In this document: positions 7,410-13,622 of the stretch, piece after piece
Numbering within the stretch: position 1 is the first letter of the stretch
How the letters are laid out: each line of letters begins with the position of its first letter
Source of the DNA: Glaciecola blandensis
Lineage (GTDB): Bacteria > Pseudomonadota > Gammaproteobacteria > Enterobacterales > Alteromonadaceae
Assembly: GCF_031846165.1 (NCBI RefSeq)
Contig: NZ_JAVRIE010000001.1
Span: 930,001-994,000, forward strand
Direction of reading: 5' to 3'
DNA: 64,000 bases
Program-made: the position numbers and the translations under genes
Notes under the pieces: model-generated
What the model was told of the DNA's origin: nothing
The model's database searches: none
What the model saw: only the letters and a program-made list of their open reading frames with translations

Positions 7410-7555
7410 ATGTTACTCATTGCTGTATAACACCCCGCATAACGGGCAGTTTTTTGGGTGGGCATAGTCCCAACCAGAAAACTGTCCTGCGCGAGCGCAG
7501 CGAGGTTGATGCGTTTGTTATATTGCTTGAGTTTATTACGATTTTGATAAAACAT
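7406..7555 (-). CDS. Leader ORF (49 codons) spanning attC 10, coupled to the cdiI-like gene
   Basis: Starts ATG at 7555 with AAGGAAAC ending 6 nt upstream, begins MFYQNRNKLKQYNKRIN, passes through the whole attC 10 (7425-7523) without a stop and ends in TGA at 7406-7408. The TGA overlaps the ATG of the CdiI-like gene as ATGA. The N-terminus and the attC-proximal stretch ARYAGC are shared with the leader ORFs at 9135-9257 and 13500-13622. I checked the frame codon by codon; expression is inferred. Confidence 0.5.
   Translation of the reverse strand: MFYQNRNKLKQYNKRINLAALAQDSFLVGTMPTQKTARYAGCYTAMSNI
7425..7523 (-). other. attC site 10
   Basis: 99 bp; gtataac at 7425-7431, gttatat at 7517-7523. 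Long complementary interior arms gggcagttttttgg and ccagaaaactgtcc. Confidence 0.8.
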
Positions 7556-7730
7556 TCCATGTTTCCTTGCGTTAACCATTTAGCTAAAACAATACTCGTT
7601 TGAAGCTGATACTACAACTGATGGTTGGTAGCGGAGAACAAACATTATGCGCTCGCGAACCCGAAATTTAGTTTCTGACATTAAGATGAGAGTGACTCTT
7701 GAAAGAAAGAGCTTTCACAATGGTAGATTG
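7524..7730 (-). repeat. Conserved non-coding cassette element, copy 1
   Basis: About 207 bp between gene 7741-8094 and attC 10, clearly homologous to 9226-9437 and 13591-13802. On the minus strand it has TTGTAG (7612-7617), a 17-bp spacer, TATTGT (7589-7594), then AAGGAAAC (7561-7568) just before the leader ORF start. AACCAT and ATGGTT arms flank the promoter-like pair. The segment 7595-7611 (AGCTTCAAACGAG region) is among the best conserved. Confidence 0.7.
7589..7617 (-). promoter_or_regulatory. Promoter-like sequence in element copy 1
   Basis: -35 TTGTAG (7612-7617), 17-bp spacer, -10 TATTGT (7589-7594), directed toward the leader ORF and the CdiI-like gene. Spacing and position are identical in all three element copies. 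A start about 7 nt downstream would give a ~27-nt leader before ATG 7555. Confidence 0.45.
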
Positions 7731-7740
7731 TAATTCGCTC

Positions 7741-8094
7741 CTAAATCCAAAACTGCCACCATTTAGCTTTAGCTCTTTTCTCTTGTTGCAACTGTTTATA
7801 TTTGGCAATATTTTCATTAACTTTGCTATTTTCAGAATACAAACTATTGACTCTCGCCTTTTCCCGGTCGGCAGCAGCTTCTCTATCTAGTCTTTCTTGA
7901 TACTCACTTTTCTTGCTATTGTATTCTTTAAACCAAATACCATCCGTGATTTGATAGAACAATAGAGCTGCGGGAACTATGGCGTAAGGAGAAGATATGA
8001 TTTTCATTACTATAAAGAACACTGCCACAGCAAGTAGGACTATAATCACTTGATCTCTAATGTAGTTTTTTGGTTTCTTGGGCTCCTGCATCAT
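7741..8094 (-). CDS. Membrane-anchored coiled-coil protein (integron cassette gene)
   Basis: 117 residues. Two hydrophobic segments near residues 15-45 (IIVLLAVAVFFIVMKIISSP, AIVPAALLFY) are followed by a charged, probably coiled-coil tail rich in Glu, Lys and Arg (SEYQERLDREAAADREKARV) and a Trp-rich end (KWWQFWI). No family recognised. Its cassette carries element copy 1 between the stop codon and attC 10. Confidence 0.6.
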   Translation of the reverse strand: MMQEPKKPKNYIRDQVIIVLLAVAVFFIVMKIISSPYAIVPAALLFYQITDGIWFKEYNSKKSEYQERLDREAAADREKARVNSLYSENSKVNENIAKYKQLQQEKRAKAKWWQFWI

Positions 8095-8106
8095 TAATTA
8101 CAGCAC

Positions 8107-8172
8107 TTATAACACTTTACATAACCGGTGATGGCCGCTCTTGCCAGCATCCGGTTTATGTTTTTGTTATGT
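8107..8172 (-). other. attC site 11
   Basis: 66 bp; ttataac at 8107-8113, gttatgt at 8166-8172 (one mismatch to the boundary). Interior arms ataaccggtgatggc and gccagcatccggtttat are complementary. Confidence 0.8.
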
Positions 8173-8463
8173 GCGTGCACGCCAAGTCATTGTCTTTCTC
8201 GCACAATGCAGAACAGCAAACACGATAATGATATCGTTAACTTTTTTAAAAAATACAGCATAAGGAAAACGCCGAACTAAGATGCGTCTAATAGATTTGT
8301 AAACTAAGGGATAATGCTGATAATCTGAGGAAATCTTTGCCAATGCAATTTGCACACATTCCATAAAATCAGCCCCTAAGCCAATTCTGCATTGTTCGAA
8401 ATAAGAATATGCATCCTGCAAGTCCAATTCTGCCTCTGGTCGTATCCTTACGTTTTCAAACAT
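8167..8463 (-). CDS. RelE/ParE-family toxin of a type II toxin-antitoxin pair (integron cassette)
   Basis: 98 residues with the ParE-like layout: an N-terminal strand (MFENVRIRPEAELDLQDAYS), a helix pair, RRILVRRFPYAVFFKK, and a C-terminal strand with VFAVLHCARKTMTW. ParE-like toxins poison gyrase and RelE-like ones cleave mRNA; the sequence alone does not decide between them. The start overlaps the antitoxin stop by one base at 8463, the antitoxin-first order typical of this family. Such pairs are thought to stabilise large cassette arrays against deletion. Confidence 0.85.
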   Translation of the reverse strand: MFENVRIRPEAELDLQDAYSYFEQCRIGLGADFMECVQIALAKISSDYQHYPLVYKSIRRILVRRFPYAVFFKKVNDIIIVFAVLHCARKTMTWRART

Positions 8464-8663
8464 TATTTATTTAGAATCCTCGTTTTAACTGATGCCCATG
8501 GGTTTCCAGTATTTCCATCAGATTCAAACTCTGAGACTCTTCTGCCTAACTCAGCTTTCTGATTCGCTGAAACTTCCAAAGAGTCCTCATTAGCCACAAC
8601 TGAATCCCAAAGCTGCTGCGCCAAAACAACCTTTTCGTTTGTAGTAAGAGAGTCGATTTTCAT
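8463..8663 (-). CDS. Antitoxin of the TIGR02574 addiction-module family (integron cassette)
   Basis: 66 residues beginning MKIDSLTTNEKVVLAQQLWD. The LAQQLWDSV motif, the QKAELGRRVSEFESD segment and the NPWASVKTRIL tail match the short addiction-module component family that pairs with ParE/RelE toxins. ATG at 8663 is preferred because GGAGG lies 5 nt upstream; a TTG at 8675 would place that Shine-Dalgarno inside the coding frame. Confidence 0.85.
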   Translation of the reverse strand: MKIDSLTTNEKVVLAQQLWDSVVANEDSLEVSANQKAELGRRVSEFESDGNTGNPWASVKTRILNK

Positions 8664-8739
8664 TAGCTCCTCCAATTAAATACATTACCGATTCAAAGTA
8701 TAAACCAATTTCCACAGTGAAACACCTGTACCACTTAGC

Positions 8740-8800
8740 ATATAACGCTAAGCTAAGCGGCGCAGCTTTGCTGCGTCCTTGCTTGAGCGCCTTGTTAGGG
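8740..8800 (-). other. attC site 12
   Basis: 61 bp; atataac at 8740-8746, gttaggg at 8794-8800. The inner arm matches the boundary at 9133 exactly. Interior gcagctttgctgc forms a hairpin. Confidence 0.8.
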
Positions 8801-9126
8801 CTTGGGTTTGATACCGAATTGCTTCGCAAACTCAGGATCTATCCAAACTGATTCAACTTGATCTGGCTTCAGCTCAACCGCTTCAGGTTCTGTACAGCCA
8901 GAAATGAATTTGTCTAATGAACTAGCGACAAACTCTGACTCTGTAGTTTCGTGATCCCAGAAATGAACCGCCCCATTTACTTCAATGAAATAGTTTCCTG
9001 ATTCATCTTCTGCCAATACCTTTCTCTCGGCAAGATCACTAGGAAATGGCTGAGAAGCCTCACGGATTATTCCGAATGCTACACCTTTTTCACTTATGAA
9101 TACTTTTGCGAATGTACGATTCAATT
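8795..9126 (-). CDS. SUKH/SMI1-KNR4-like protein (integron cassette)
   Basis: About 110 residues. The core (RKVLAEDESGNYFIEVNGAV, then HFWDHETTE and FVASSLDKFISG) has the D-x-x-GN-Y-F ... WDHE ... ASS-F/L pattern of SUKH (SMI1/KNR4) proteins, a common class of immunity protein in bacterial toxin systems. The call is by pattern only. The start is uncertain: TTG at about 9126 (LNRTFAKVF) is the first plausible codon inside the cassette, while GTG/ATG codons up to 9175 lie in the attC of the previous cassette. No Shine-Dalgarno is seen, but the leader ORF 9135-9257 stops about 10 nt upstream. Confidence 0.6.
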
Positions 9127-9132
9127 CTAGGG

Positions 9133-9225
9133 CCCTAACACCCCGCATAACGGGCAGCATTGCGTGCAACCGCACGTAATGGTGTCCCAGCGACCGAAGG
9201 GAGGGCGTTTATGCGATTGTTATGT
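9133..9225 (-). other. attC site 13
   Basis: 93 bp; ccctaac at 9133-9139, gttatgt at 9219-9225. The inner arm matches the boundary at 9855 exactly. Nearly identical to attC 21 (13498-13590). Confidence 0.85.
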
Positions 9226-9257
9226 TGTTTCGGTTTAGTGCGGTTTCGATAAAACAT
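9135..9257 (-). CDS. Leader ORF (40 codons) spanning attC 13
   Basis: Starts ATG at 9257, 7 nt after AAGGAG; begins MFYRNRTKPKQHNNRINALP, reads through all of attC 13 and ends TGT-TAG with the stop formed by the attC core at 9135-9137. About 85 percent of residues are shared with the leader at 13500-13622. The downstream SUKH-like gene has no Shine-Dalgarno of its own. Confidence 0.5.
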   Translation of the reverse strand: MFYRNRTKPKQHNNRINALPSVAGTPLRAVARNAARYAGC

Positions 9258-9437
9258 TCCATGTCTCCTTGCGATAACCATTTGGGTAAAACAATACTCG
9301 TTTGAAGTTGATACAGCAACTAATGGTTAGTAGCGTGAACCAAACAACTGATGCTCGCGAACCCGAAAATAACTCATTAAAAACAGATGAGGGTGACTCT
9401 TGAAAGAACGAGCTTGCGCCATAGTCGCTTGCTATGT
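9226..9437 (-). repeat. Conserved non-coding cassette element, copy 2
   Basis: About 212 bp between gene 9443-9841 and attC 13. It shares long blocks with copies 1 and 3, such as TAAAACAATACTCGTTTGA and AACTCATTAAAAACAGATGA. The right end has an attC-arm-like gctatgt (9431-9437). AACCATT and AATGGTT arms flank the promoter-like pair. Confidence 0.7.
9291..9319 (-). promoter_or_regulatory. Promoter-like sequence in element copy 2
   Basis: -35 TTGCTG (9314-9319), 17-bp spacer, -10 TATTGT (9291-9296), then AAGGAG (about 9265-9270) before ATG 9257. Same geometry as copies 1 and 3. Confidence 0.45.
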
Positions 9438-9442
9438 GCCAA

Positions 9443-9841
9443 TTACCATAAGCCTTTAGTTTTCATTCCATTAAATTCATCCCAAGCTCTTGAATGGGCT
9501 TTAGACTTGGGGCCTAGAAATGGAAAACAATTCTCTGGTTTGTATTGACCACTTTTTTGAACCAAGCTCTCAAGAAAGCATGTTGCCACAGCCTCTGATA
9601 AATTATCATCGTGAGAGTTGAGAGCATTTTCAATATAACCAAACAGTATTATTTTATTTTCGGAAGACAAATCATCTAACTTCTGAACAATAAAGTGGTT
9701 GTATTCCAAAAATACAGTATGCTCGTTTGGTTGTTCACCATCTCCAAATTCTTCATCTTCTTTTAACCATTCAATCCAAACTTTCATGAAGCCTGGAGTC
9801 ATAGATTCTAGCTCCTCAACCAAGCATAAAACTTTACTCAT
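9443..9841 (-). CDS. Hypothetical protein (integron cassette gene)
   Basis: 132 residues, acidic and soluble. Notable stretches are FMKVWIEWLKEDEEFGDGEQ, an internal helical block ending ATCFLESLVQKS and a C-terminal FPFLGPKSKAHSRAWDEFNG. The last motif recalls small families found beside toxin-immunity genes, but I cannot name one with confidence. ATG 9841 is followed by a normal reading frame; its cassette carries element copy 2. Confidence 0.6.
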   Translation of the reverse strand: MSKVLCLVEELESMTPGFMKVWIEWLKEDEEFGDGEQPNEHTVFLEYNHFIVQKLDDLSSENKIILFGYIENALNSHDDNLSEAVATCFLESLVQKSGQYKPENCFPFLGPKSKAHSRAWDEFNGMKTKGLW

Positions 9842-9854
9842 AACTTACCTTGGC

Positions 9855-9923
9855 ACATAACACTTTCGATAAGCGGTTTGGCGCTGGTCTTGCGACAAAT
9901 CCGTCTTCATCGTTTTGTTAGTT
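9855..9923 (-). other. attC site 14
   Basis: 69 bp; acataac at 9855-9861, gttagtt at 9917-9923. The inner arm matches the boundary at 10323 exactly. Confidence 0.8.
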
Positions 9924-9926
9924 GCC

Positions 9927-10319
9927 TTATGCGCAGACATATTTAAGTAAGTCATTGTAATCATTTAATACTATATTTACCGCGTCATCCAAATTATAAG
10001 AATTATCATCAACCATTTCAGCGTCGTGATAAATACGATACAACCTGCCACTTTTTCCGTCATTTGCATTTATAAAATATGGATCACCTGAACCTTGCAG
10101 GCAAATAGCTACAGGAATAAAACCCTCTTTAATAACTGCCAAGCCCGGATAAAACTCGTTGGCTTCCTCTAATATTTCATTTCTATTAAATATTCTTAAA
10201 TCACCGCCATCTAATTCGGATAAATCTATTTCCTCAGGTATTTCACAGTATTTCCCAATGAGTGAATTATCGGCTATAAAATCAACCCAATATTTAGGAA
10301 TCATATTTAAACTCAACAT
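9927..10319 (-). CDS. SUKH/SMI1-KNR4-like protein (integron cassette gene)
   Basis: 130 residues beginning MLSLNMIPKYWVDFIADNSL. Features consistent with SMI1/KNR4 folds are an N-terminal helix, EEIDLSELDG, the central ICLQGSGDPYFINANDGKSG (compare the family's GD-Y-F/L-D pattern) and a C-terminal NLDDAVNIVLNDYNDLLKYV. Members act as immunity proteins in many toxin systems; no partner toxin is seen. The ATG at 10319 begins four bases after the attC 15 core and lacks a clear Shine-Dalgarno; GTG at 10331 would start inside the core. Confidence 0.55.
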   Translation of the reverse strand: MLSLNMIPKYWVDFIADNSLIGKYCEIPEEIDLSELDGGDLRIFNRNEILEEANEFYPGLAVIKEGFIPVAICLQGSGDPYFINANDGKSGRLYRIYHDAEMVDDNSYNLDDAVNIVLNDYNDLLKYVCA

Positions 10320-10322
10320 GGC

Positions 10323-10388
10323 AACTAACACTTACAATAAGCGGTTTTGGTCGTTCTTGCCAAAATCCGCTTGATTGTTTTGTTATGT
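10323..10388 (-). other. attC site 15
   Basis: 66 bp; aactaac at 10323-10329, gttatgt at 10382-10388. The inner arm matches the boundary at 10757 exactly. Interior arms gcggttttgg and ccaaaatccgc are complementary. Confidence 0.85.
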
Positions 10389-10760
10389 GTGAACTGTAAA
10401 TACAACCTTGCCTCCGGTAACCAGAACATTGCCAAAGTCGCCATCAAGCAAGAAGCCCCTTGATGTTGCAGAAAACGAATCTATATTGCCATAGTCAAGT
10501 TCACCTGAAGCATCACTGGACTGAACAACTTCTGACTTAGATTTTAATCCAGATATTGAGTCGAAATCAAAGAATCTAATTGAGGCTTTCTTATAGCAAG
10601 TATGTTCAGATTCCTTAGGCTCGACATAGTGTTTAGAGCCTGGCCAAACACTAGCTTCAATTTGAAACACTAATTCTGAATTGCTCTCAGACCAGTCTAA
10701 AACAAACGAGTCTTGCAAGTCGATACCTTCCATTGAATTCAATGCACACGCCTCACACAT
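10383..10760 (-). CDS. Hypothetical protein (integron cassette gene)
   Basis: Up to 125 residues; beta-rich, acidic, no signal peptide. Recognisable stretches are DLQDSFVLDWSESNSELVFQ and VWPGSKHYVEPKESEHTCYK, not a family I know. The start is uncertain: ATG at 10760 lies inside the core of the preceding junction, and ATG at 10733 (MEGIDLQDSF) would give 116 residues; neither has a good Shine-Dalgarno. The stop codon lies in the inner arm of attC 15. Confidence 0.55.
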   Translation of the reverse strand: MCEACALNSMEGIDLQDSFVLDWSESNSELVFQIEASVWPGSKHYVEPKESEHTCYKKASIRFFDFDSISGLKSKSEVVQSSDASGELDYGNIDSFSATSRGFLLDGDFGNVLVTGGKVVFTVHT

Positions 10761-10822
10761 AACACCAATTTAAGCGGCGCTGCGTGCTCTTGGCAGTGTC
10801 CGCTTCAAATTTCTTGTTAGGT
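10757..10822 (-). other. attC site 16
   Basis: 66 bp; acataac at 10757-10763, gttaggt at 10816-10822. The inner arm matches the boundary at 11181 exactly. Confidence 0.8.
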
Positions 10823-11182
10823 GGCATTTGCGCGAACCCCCACGAAAGCTATTAAAGTACCAGAAAGTACGCCTGACAAAATCGCCGCAATCTGCCATTC
10901 TATTTCGCCTGAAAATAGCATTGGAAGACTACATAAAATTCCAGCTACAACAAAATTACGCCTTCGATAAAACCTAAACTTGCGCATTACAATTAAAGCA
11001 GTTCCACCTACCACTACAAAGTATATAGCTATCAAAGTACCAGTTAAGAGAAATAAGGGCATTAACTCAAGAACATCTGAAACAAAAAACTCTATTCCGT
11101 CCCACTTAAATGCAGCCGAATGAATTACGGTCGCCACTAGCCAACTAAGTAAAATCGAAAGAAATAATCTCAACGCTGACAC
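10817..11182 (-). CDS. Small multi-pass membrane protein (integron cassette gene)
   Basis: 121 residues with about four hydrophobic segments (near 5-22, 38-66, 77-92 and 96-116) and a basic loop (MRKFRFYRRRNFV). No family recognised. GTG at 11182 lies within the junction core and has no Shine-Dalgarno; the upstream cassette gene reads through its attC and stops at 11192, only 9 bp away, so translational coupling is likely. Confidence 0.55.
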   Translation of the reverse strand: MSALRLFLSILLSWLVATVIHSAAFKWDGIEFFVSDVLELMPLFLLTGTLIAIYFVVVGGTALIVMRKFRFYRRRNFVVAGILCSLPMLFSGEIEWQIAAILSGVLSGTLIAFVGVRANAT

Positions 11183-11249
11183 CTAACACTTTCAATAAGC
11201 GGCGGGGCGGCGCTTTTCCGCCACGTCCGTCTTCATTGATTTGTTAACT
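11181..11249 (-). other. attC site 17
   Basis: 69 bp; acctaac at 11181-11187, gttaact at 11243-11249. The inner arm matches the boundary at 11646 exactly. It lies almost wholly inside the 11192-11641 reading frame. Confidence 0.8.
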
Positions 11250-11641
11250 AGCCACTTCCCGATACTTATTGAATAGAAGATACCAAATCCTAAAACAATT
11301 ACAGAGCCAATGAGTTCCAGTGTATCTTTTCCAAGAGTTGTCGGAAAATACCATTCTAAGTTGACAAACATGCCGCCAAAAAAAATAAGACTAGCGATTG
11401 TAGTTCCGCTGCCAATCAGAACCATGTTGAGTTTCGACTTGTAATTTACTTGAATGGAAACAAGCCAAAGTCCAATAATACCTAAAATTGCCAAAATACA
11501 TATACAAATAAGAATAACTCCACCAATTGCATTGCCATTTGAAAGGTGGTCGAAAGCTAACATCAAGCCTACAAATATAATAGGTAATGTTATCGAGGCC
11601 GGAATAGCCGCAAAGATTAGGGTCAACATTCGTCGTTTCAT
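11192..11641 (-). CDS. Multi-pass membrane protein whose C-terminus is encoded by attC (integron cassette gene)
   Basis: 149 residues with four hydrophobic segments. After the last one (IGSVIVLGFGIFYSISIGKW) the frame runs through attC 17 to a stop at 11192, so the tail (VNKSMKTDVAEKRRPAAY) is encoded by the recombination site. ATG at 11641 begins just after the junction core and has no clear Shine-Dalgarno. No family recognised. Confidence 0.55.
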   Translation of the reverse strand: MKRRMLTLIFAAIPASITLPIIFVGLMLAFDHLSNGNAIGGVILICICILAILGIIGLWLVSIQVNYKSKLNMVLIGSGTTIASLIFFGGMFVNLEWYFPTTLGKDTLELIGSVIVLGFGIFYSISIGKWLVNKSMKTDVAEKRRPAAY

Positions 11642-11645
11642 GGCT

Positions 11646-11753
11646 AGTTAACTTTTCAATAACGGGCGCAGGCATGTGGGGCATAATGGCGACGCCGCCC
11701 CGCATGTTTGCGTCCCAGCGAACGTAGTGAGTATGTTGATTGGGTTGTTAGCT
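11646..11753 (-). other. attC site 18
   Basis: 108 bp; agttaac at 11646-11652, gttagct at 11747-11753. The inner arm matches the boundary at 12425 exactly. Confidence 0.8.
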
Positions 11754-11760
11754 GCGATCA

Positions 11761-12324
11761 CTATTCTGTCGCGTTGCTTGCTTGCACTTCTGCTGCTCTA
11801 ACCTCTAACCCGGTTTCTACTCTCGTAATTCGAGCATCCGAAATCAAAAATGACGATCCATCCGTAGTGATTTTGAGTTGATAGCCCTTGCTCGAGTGAT
11901 TTTCAATCGTTGAAATCTCAAATGGAACTGTAGAGGGAATAACCATAATCACATCGCCTAAGAACGTGGTATCTCTTTTATCCTGAGAGACAATCATTTT
12001 TTCCGCTTGAACTTCTATACCTGGTGAAGCAGTGGTTGTTGATGTAAGAAAAACACACGTGGCTAAACTAAAAAGTAGAGCAAAAGAGGTTATTGTTTTC
12101 TTAAGCACCTTGTTTGGTTGTGGGGATCTGAAAATTAGACTGTTAAAGTCCGTTTCAAACGCTGATGCTAGAGATTTCAGCGTTTCTATAGATGTGTTTC
12201 CTTCGTTCTCTACTCTCTGAATAGTGCGTAGACTTACACCTGAAACAAGGGAAAGATGCTGCTGACTCCATCCCTTCTCTTTTCTGAGTTTAACGATTAA
12301 TTTTGAGTTTATTTTCATTTCCAT
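11761..12324 (-). CDS. XRE-family DNA-binding protein with one membrane segment (integron cassette gene)
   Basis: 187 residues. An N-terminal helix-turn-helix of XRE type spans about residues 7-60 (KLRKEKGWSQQHLSLVSGVS, LRTIQRVENEGNTSIETL). A hydrophobic segment follows (TITSFALLFSLATCVFL, about residues 77-93) and then an approximately 95-residue C-terminal part that would lie in the periplasm. This is the layout of a membrane-bound sensor-regulator. AAGGA lies 8 nt before ATG 12324. A perfect palindrome at 12335-12349, between start codon and upstream DNA, is a candidate autoregulatory operator. No obvious partner gene shares the cassette. Confidence 0.7.
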   Translation of the reverse strand: MEMKINSKLIVKLRKEKGWSQQHLSLVSGVSLRTIQRVENEGNTSIETLKSLASAFETDFNSLIFRSPQPNKVLKKTITSFALLFSLATCVFLTSTTTASPGIEVQAEKMIVSQDKRDTTFLGDVIMVIPSTVPFEISTIENHSSKGYQLKITTDGSSFLISDARITRVETGLEVRAAEVQASNATE

Positions 12325-12334
12325 ATTACTATTC

Positions 12335-12349
12335 CTTTGTTTAACAAAG
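12335..12349. promoter_or_regulatory. Perfect palindrome upstream of the XRE gene, candidate operator
   Basis: CTTTGTT-T-AACAAAG: two perfect 7-bp arms around one base, 11 bp upstream of the XRE start codon and overlapping its Shine-Dalgarno region. The position suits autorepression by the XRE protein. Confidence 0.4.
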
Positions 12350-12424
12350 CTCTATCGTAAGGGAATAGTCCTCATTTTTGTTACGACAAACACACGCCAG
12401 TGCGACGTCAGTAGTACGCCAAGC

Positions 12425-12529
12425 AGCTAACGCCGCGTTAACCGGTGGAGTAAAAGTGGCGGCTGTTTTGCGTGTCTTTGCAAAACAGGTGACAGTTTTA
12501 CGGAGTCCGAGTTGAACGCTTTGTTATGC
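12425..12529 (-). other. attC site 19
   Basis: 105 bp; agctaac at 12425-12431, gttatgc at 12523-12529. The inner arm matches the boundary at 12949 exactly. Interior arms ctgttttgcgtgtc and gcaaaacag are complementary. Confidence 0.8.
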
Positions 12530-12531
12530 AC

Positions 12532-12933
12532 TTAGTTATTCTCTGCGTATTGAGCTACAGCACATGTTTTAAATTGAATTGGCCTAGACCCACCTGGATT
12601 TAGAATTGCGTAATCCATACCCTGAAGGATAGCAGCCAATAAAGCAGGTTTAACACTTACCAAATCTTTTTCAAAGCCACTACCTGCAATTTGAGACTTT
12701 GCCTCTGATTCATGAGCAAAAATTGGAATCGAATCATGGCCATTGATAATGAAACTACGGGCGTTAATTTTATTGTCTTCTGGGTCGCCCCACCATAATA
12801 GAGAGTATATATTTTCTGGTTGTGAGAATAACGCATGTATGATTTTTGCTTGATCTTCATCCATATTACATTCCTTCGAATATGCTCCAGAAACAACAAA
12901 AAGCGATAAAAATATTACGAGAAAGAGTCTCAA
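12532..12933 (-). CDS. Secreted SseB-like protein (integron cassette gene)
   Basis: 133 residues with an N-terminal signal peptide (MRLFLVIFLSLFVVSGAYS, cleavage near AYS-KE). The mature part has PIFAHESEAKSQIAGSGFEK, VKPALLAAILQGMDYAILNP and GGSRP, which resembles the SseB N-terminal domain pattern of a P-x-F-x-S stretch followed by a L-x-LNPG stretch. SseB function is poorly defined and usually cytoplasmic, so an exported version is unusual. Family assignment is moderate. Confidence 0.55.
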   Translation of the reverse strand: MRLFLVIFLSLFVVSGAYSKECNMDEDQAKIIHALFSQPENIYSLLWWGDPEDNKINARSFIINGHDSIPIFAHESEAKSQIAGSGFEKDLVSVKPALLAAILQGMDYAILNPGGSRPIQFKTCAVAQYAENN

Positions 12934-12948
12934 TTAGTGCTCCTTATT

Positions 12949-13015
12949 GCATAACACTTTCGATAAGCGGTTTGTGGTACTTTTCCACAAATCCGTCTTA
13001 ATCGATTTGTTAGAA
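12949..13015 (-). other. attC site 20
   Basis: 67 bp; gcataac at 12949-12955, gttagaa at 13009-13015. The inner arm matches the boundary at 13498 exactly. Interior arms tttgtggt and ccacaaa are complementary. Confidence 0.85.
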
Positions 13016-13017
13016 CC

Positions 13018-13494
13018 TTACGCATGACATAACTTATGGAATGTACCCACAACATATTTACTATAAATTATTTCAAGAGCAGCATAGTATTTTCTGTAGT
13101 CAAACTCAGATTCTGCTGCTTTAAATAATTTTATTATTGAGTTCAATTCTGGAATTATTAAGCAACCTTTTAACTCCAATAAATCAATAACCTTCTTCGT
13201 AAAAGAAGAATCAAGAAATTCGTTAGGAAACTCACAGACCATGTCATTTAGATCACATAGTAAGTAAATAATTGCACCCGTTCTGAGCAATTCTTCAGAT
13301 ATTTCGTTGGCGTTAGAGTCTGCTACAGATACATTTATATAGTCAAAACCATTGAACAAGTCTCGGTCAATGTATACCGTTTCGCTTCCTATAAAGCCTC
13401 CTCCTTCAGAAAGATGATAGAAAAGTAATAAAACGCAGGCCATAGCTTTATTACCTTGCTCGTAGTTTTCTGAAATTACCAATGAGTTTTCCAT
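13018..13494 (-). CDS. Hypothetical protein (integron cassette gene)
   Basis: 158 residues beginning MENSLVISENYEQGNKAMAC; mixed alpha/beta, acidic, no signal peptide. No family recognised. ATG 13494 has no Shine-Dalgarno and lies 5 nt after the stop codon of the leader ORF 13500-13622, so its translation probably depends on coupling. A GTG at 13506 would start inside the leader. Confidence 0.6.
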   Translation of the reverse strand: MENSLVISENYEQGNKAMACVLLLFYHLSEGGGFIGSETVYIDRDLFNGFDYINVSVADSNANEISEELLRTGAIIYLLCDLNDMVCEFPNEFLDSSFTKKVIDLLELKGCLIIPELNSIIKLFKAAESEFDYRKYYAALEIIYSKYVVGTFHKLCHA

Positions 13495-13497
13495 GGG

Positions 13498-13590
13498 TTC
13501 TAACACCCCGCATAACGGGCAGCATTTCGTGCAACCGCACGTAATGATGTCCCAGCGACCGTAGGGAGTGCGTTTATGCGATTGTTATGT
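13498..13590 (-). other. attC site 21
   Basis: 93 bp; ttctaac at 13498-13504, gttatgt at 13584-13590. The inner arm matches the boundary at 14159 exactly. Nearly identical to attC 13. Confidence 0.85.
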
Positions 13591-13622
13591 TGTTTCGATT
13601 TGATGTGGTTTTGATAAAACAT
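13500..13622 (-). CDS. Leader ORF (40 codons) spanning attC 21
   Basis: ATG 13622 follows an AAGGAAAC; begins MFYQNHIKSKQHNNRINALP, runs through attC 21, ends TGT-TAG at the core (13500-13502). The next gene starts 5 nt later without its own Shine-Dalgarno. Length, start, stop position and most residues match the leader at 9135-9257. Confidence 0.5.
   Translation of the reverse strand: MFYQNHIKSKQHNNRINALPTVAGTSLRAVARNAARYAGC

Noticed and set aside
9127..9175. N-terminal extension of the SUKH-like protein into attC 13
   Set aside because: These codons (MRLHAMLPVMRG...) are translations of the recombination site of the previous cassette; the leader ORF in another frame has the better ribosome-binding site.
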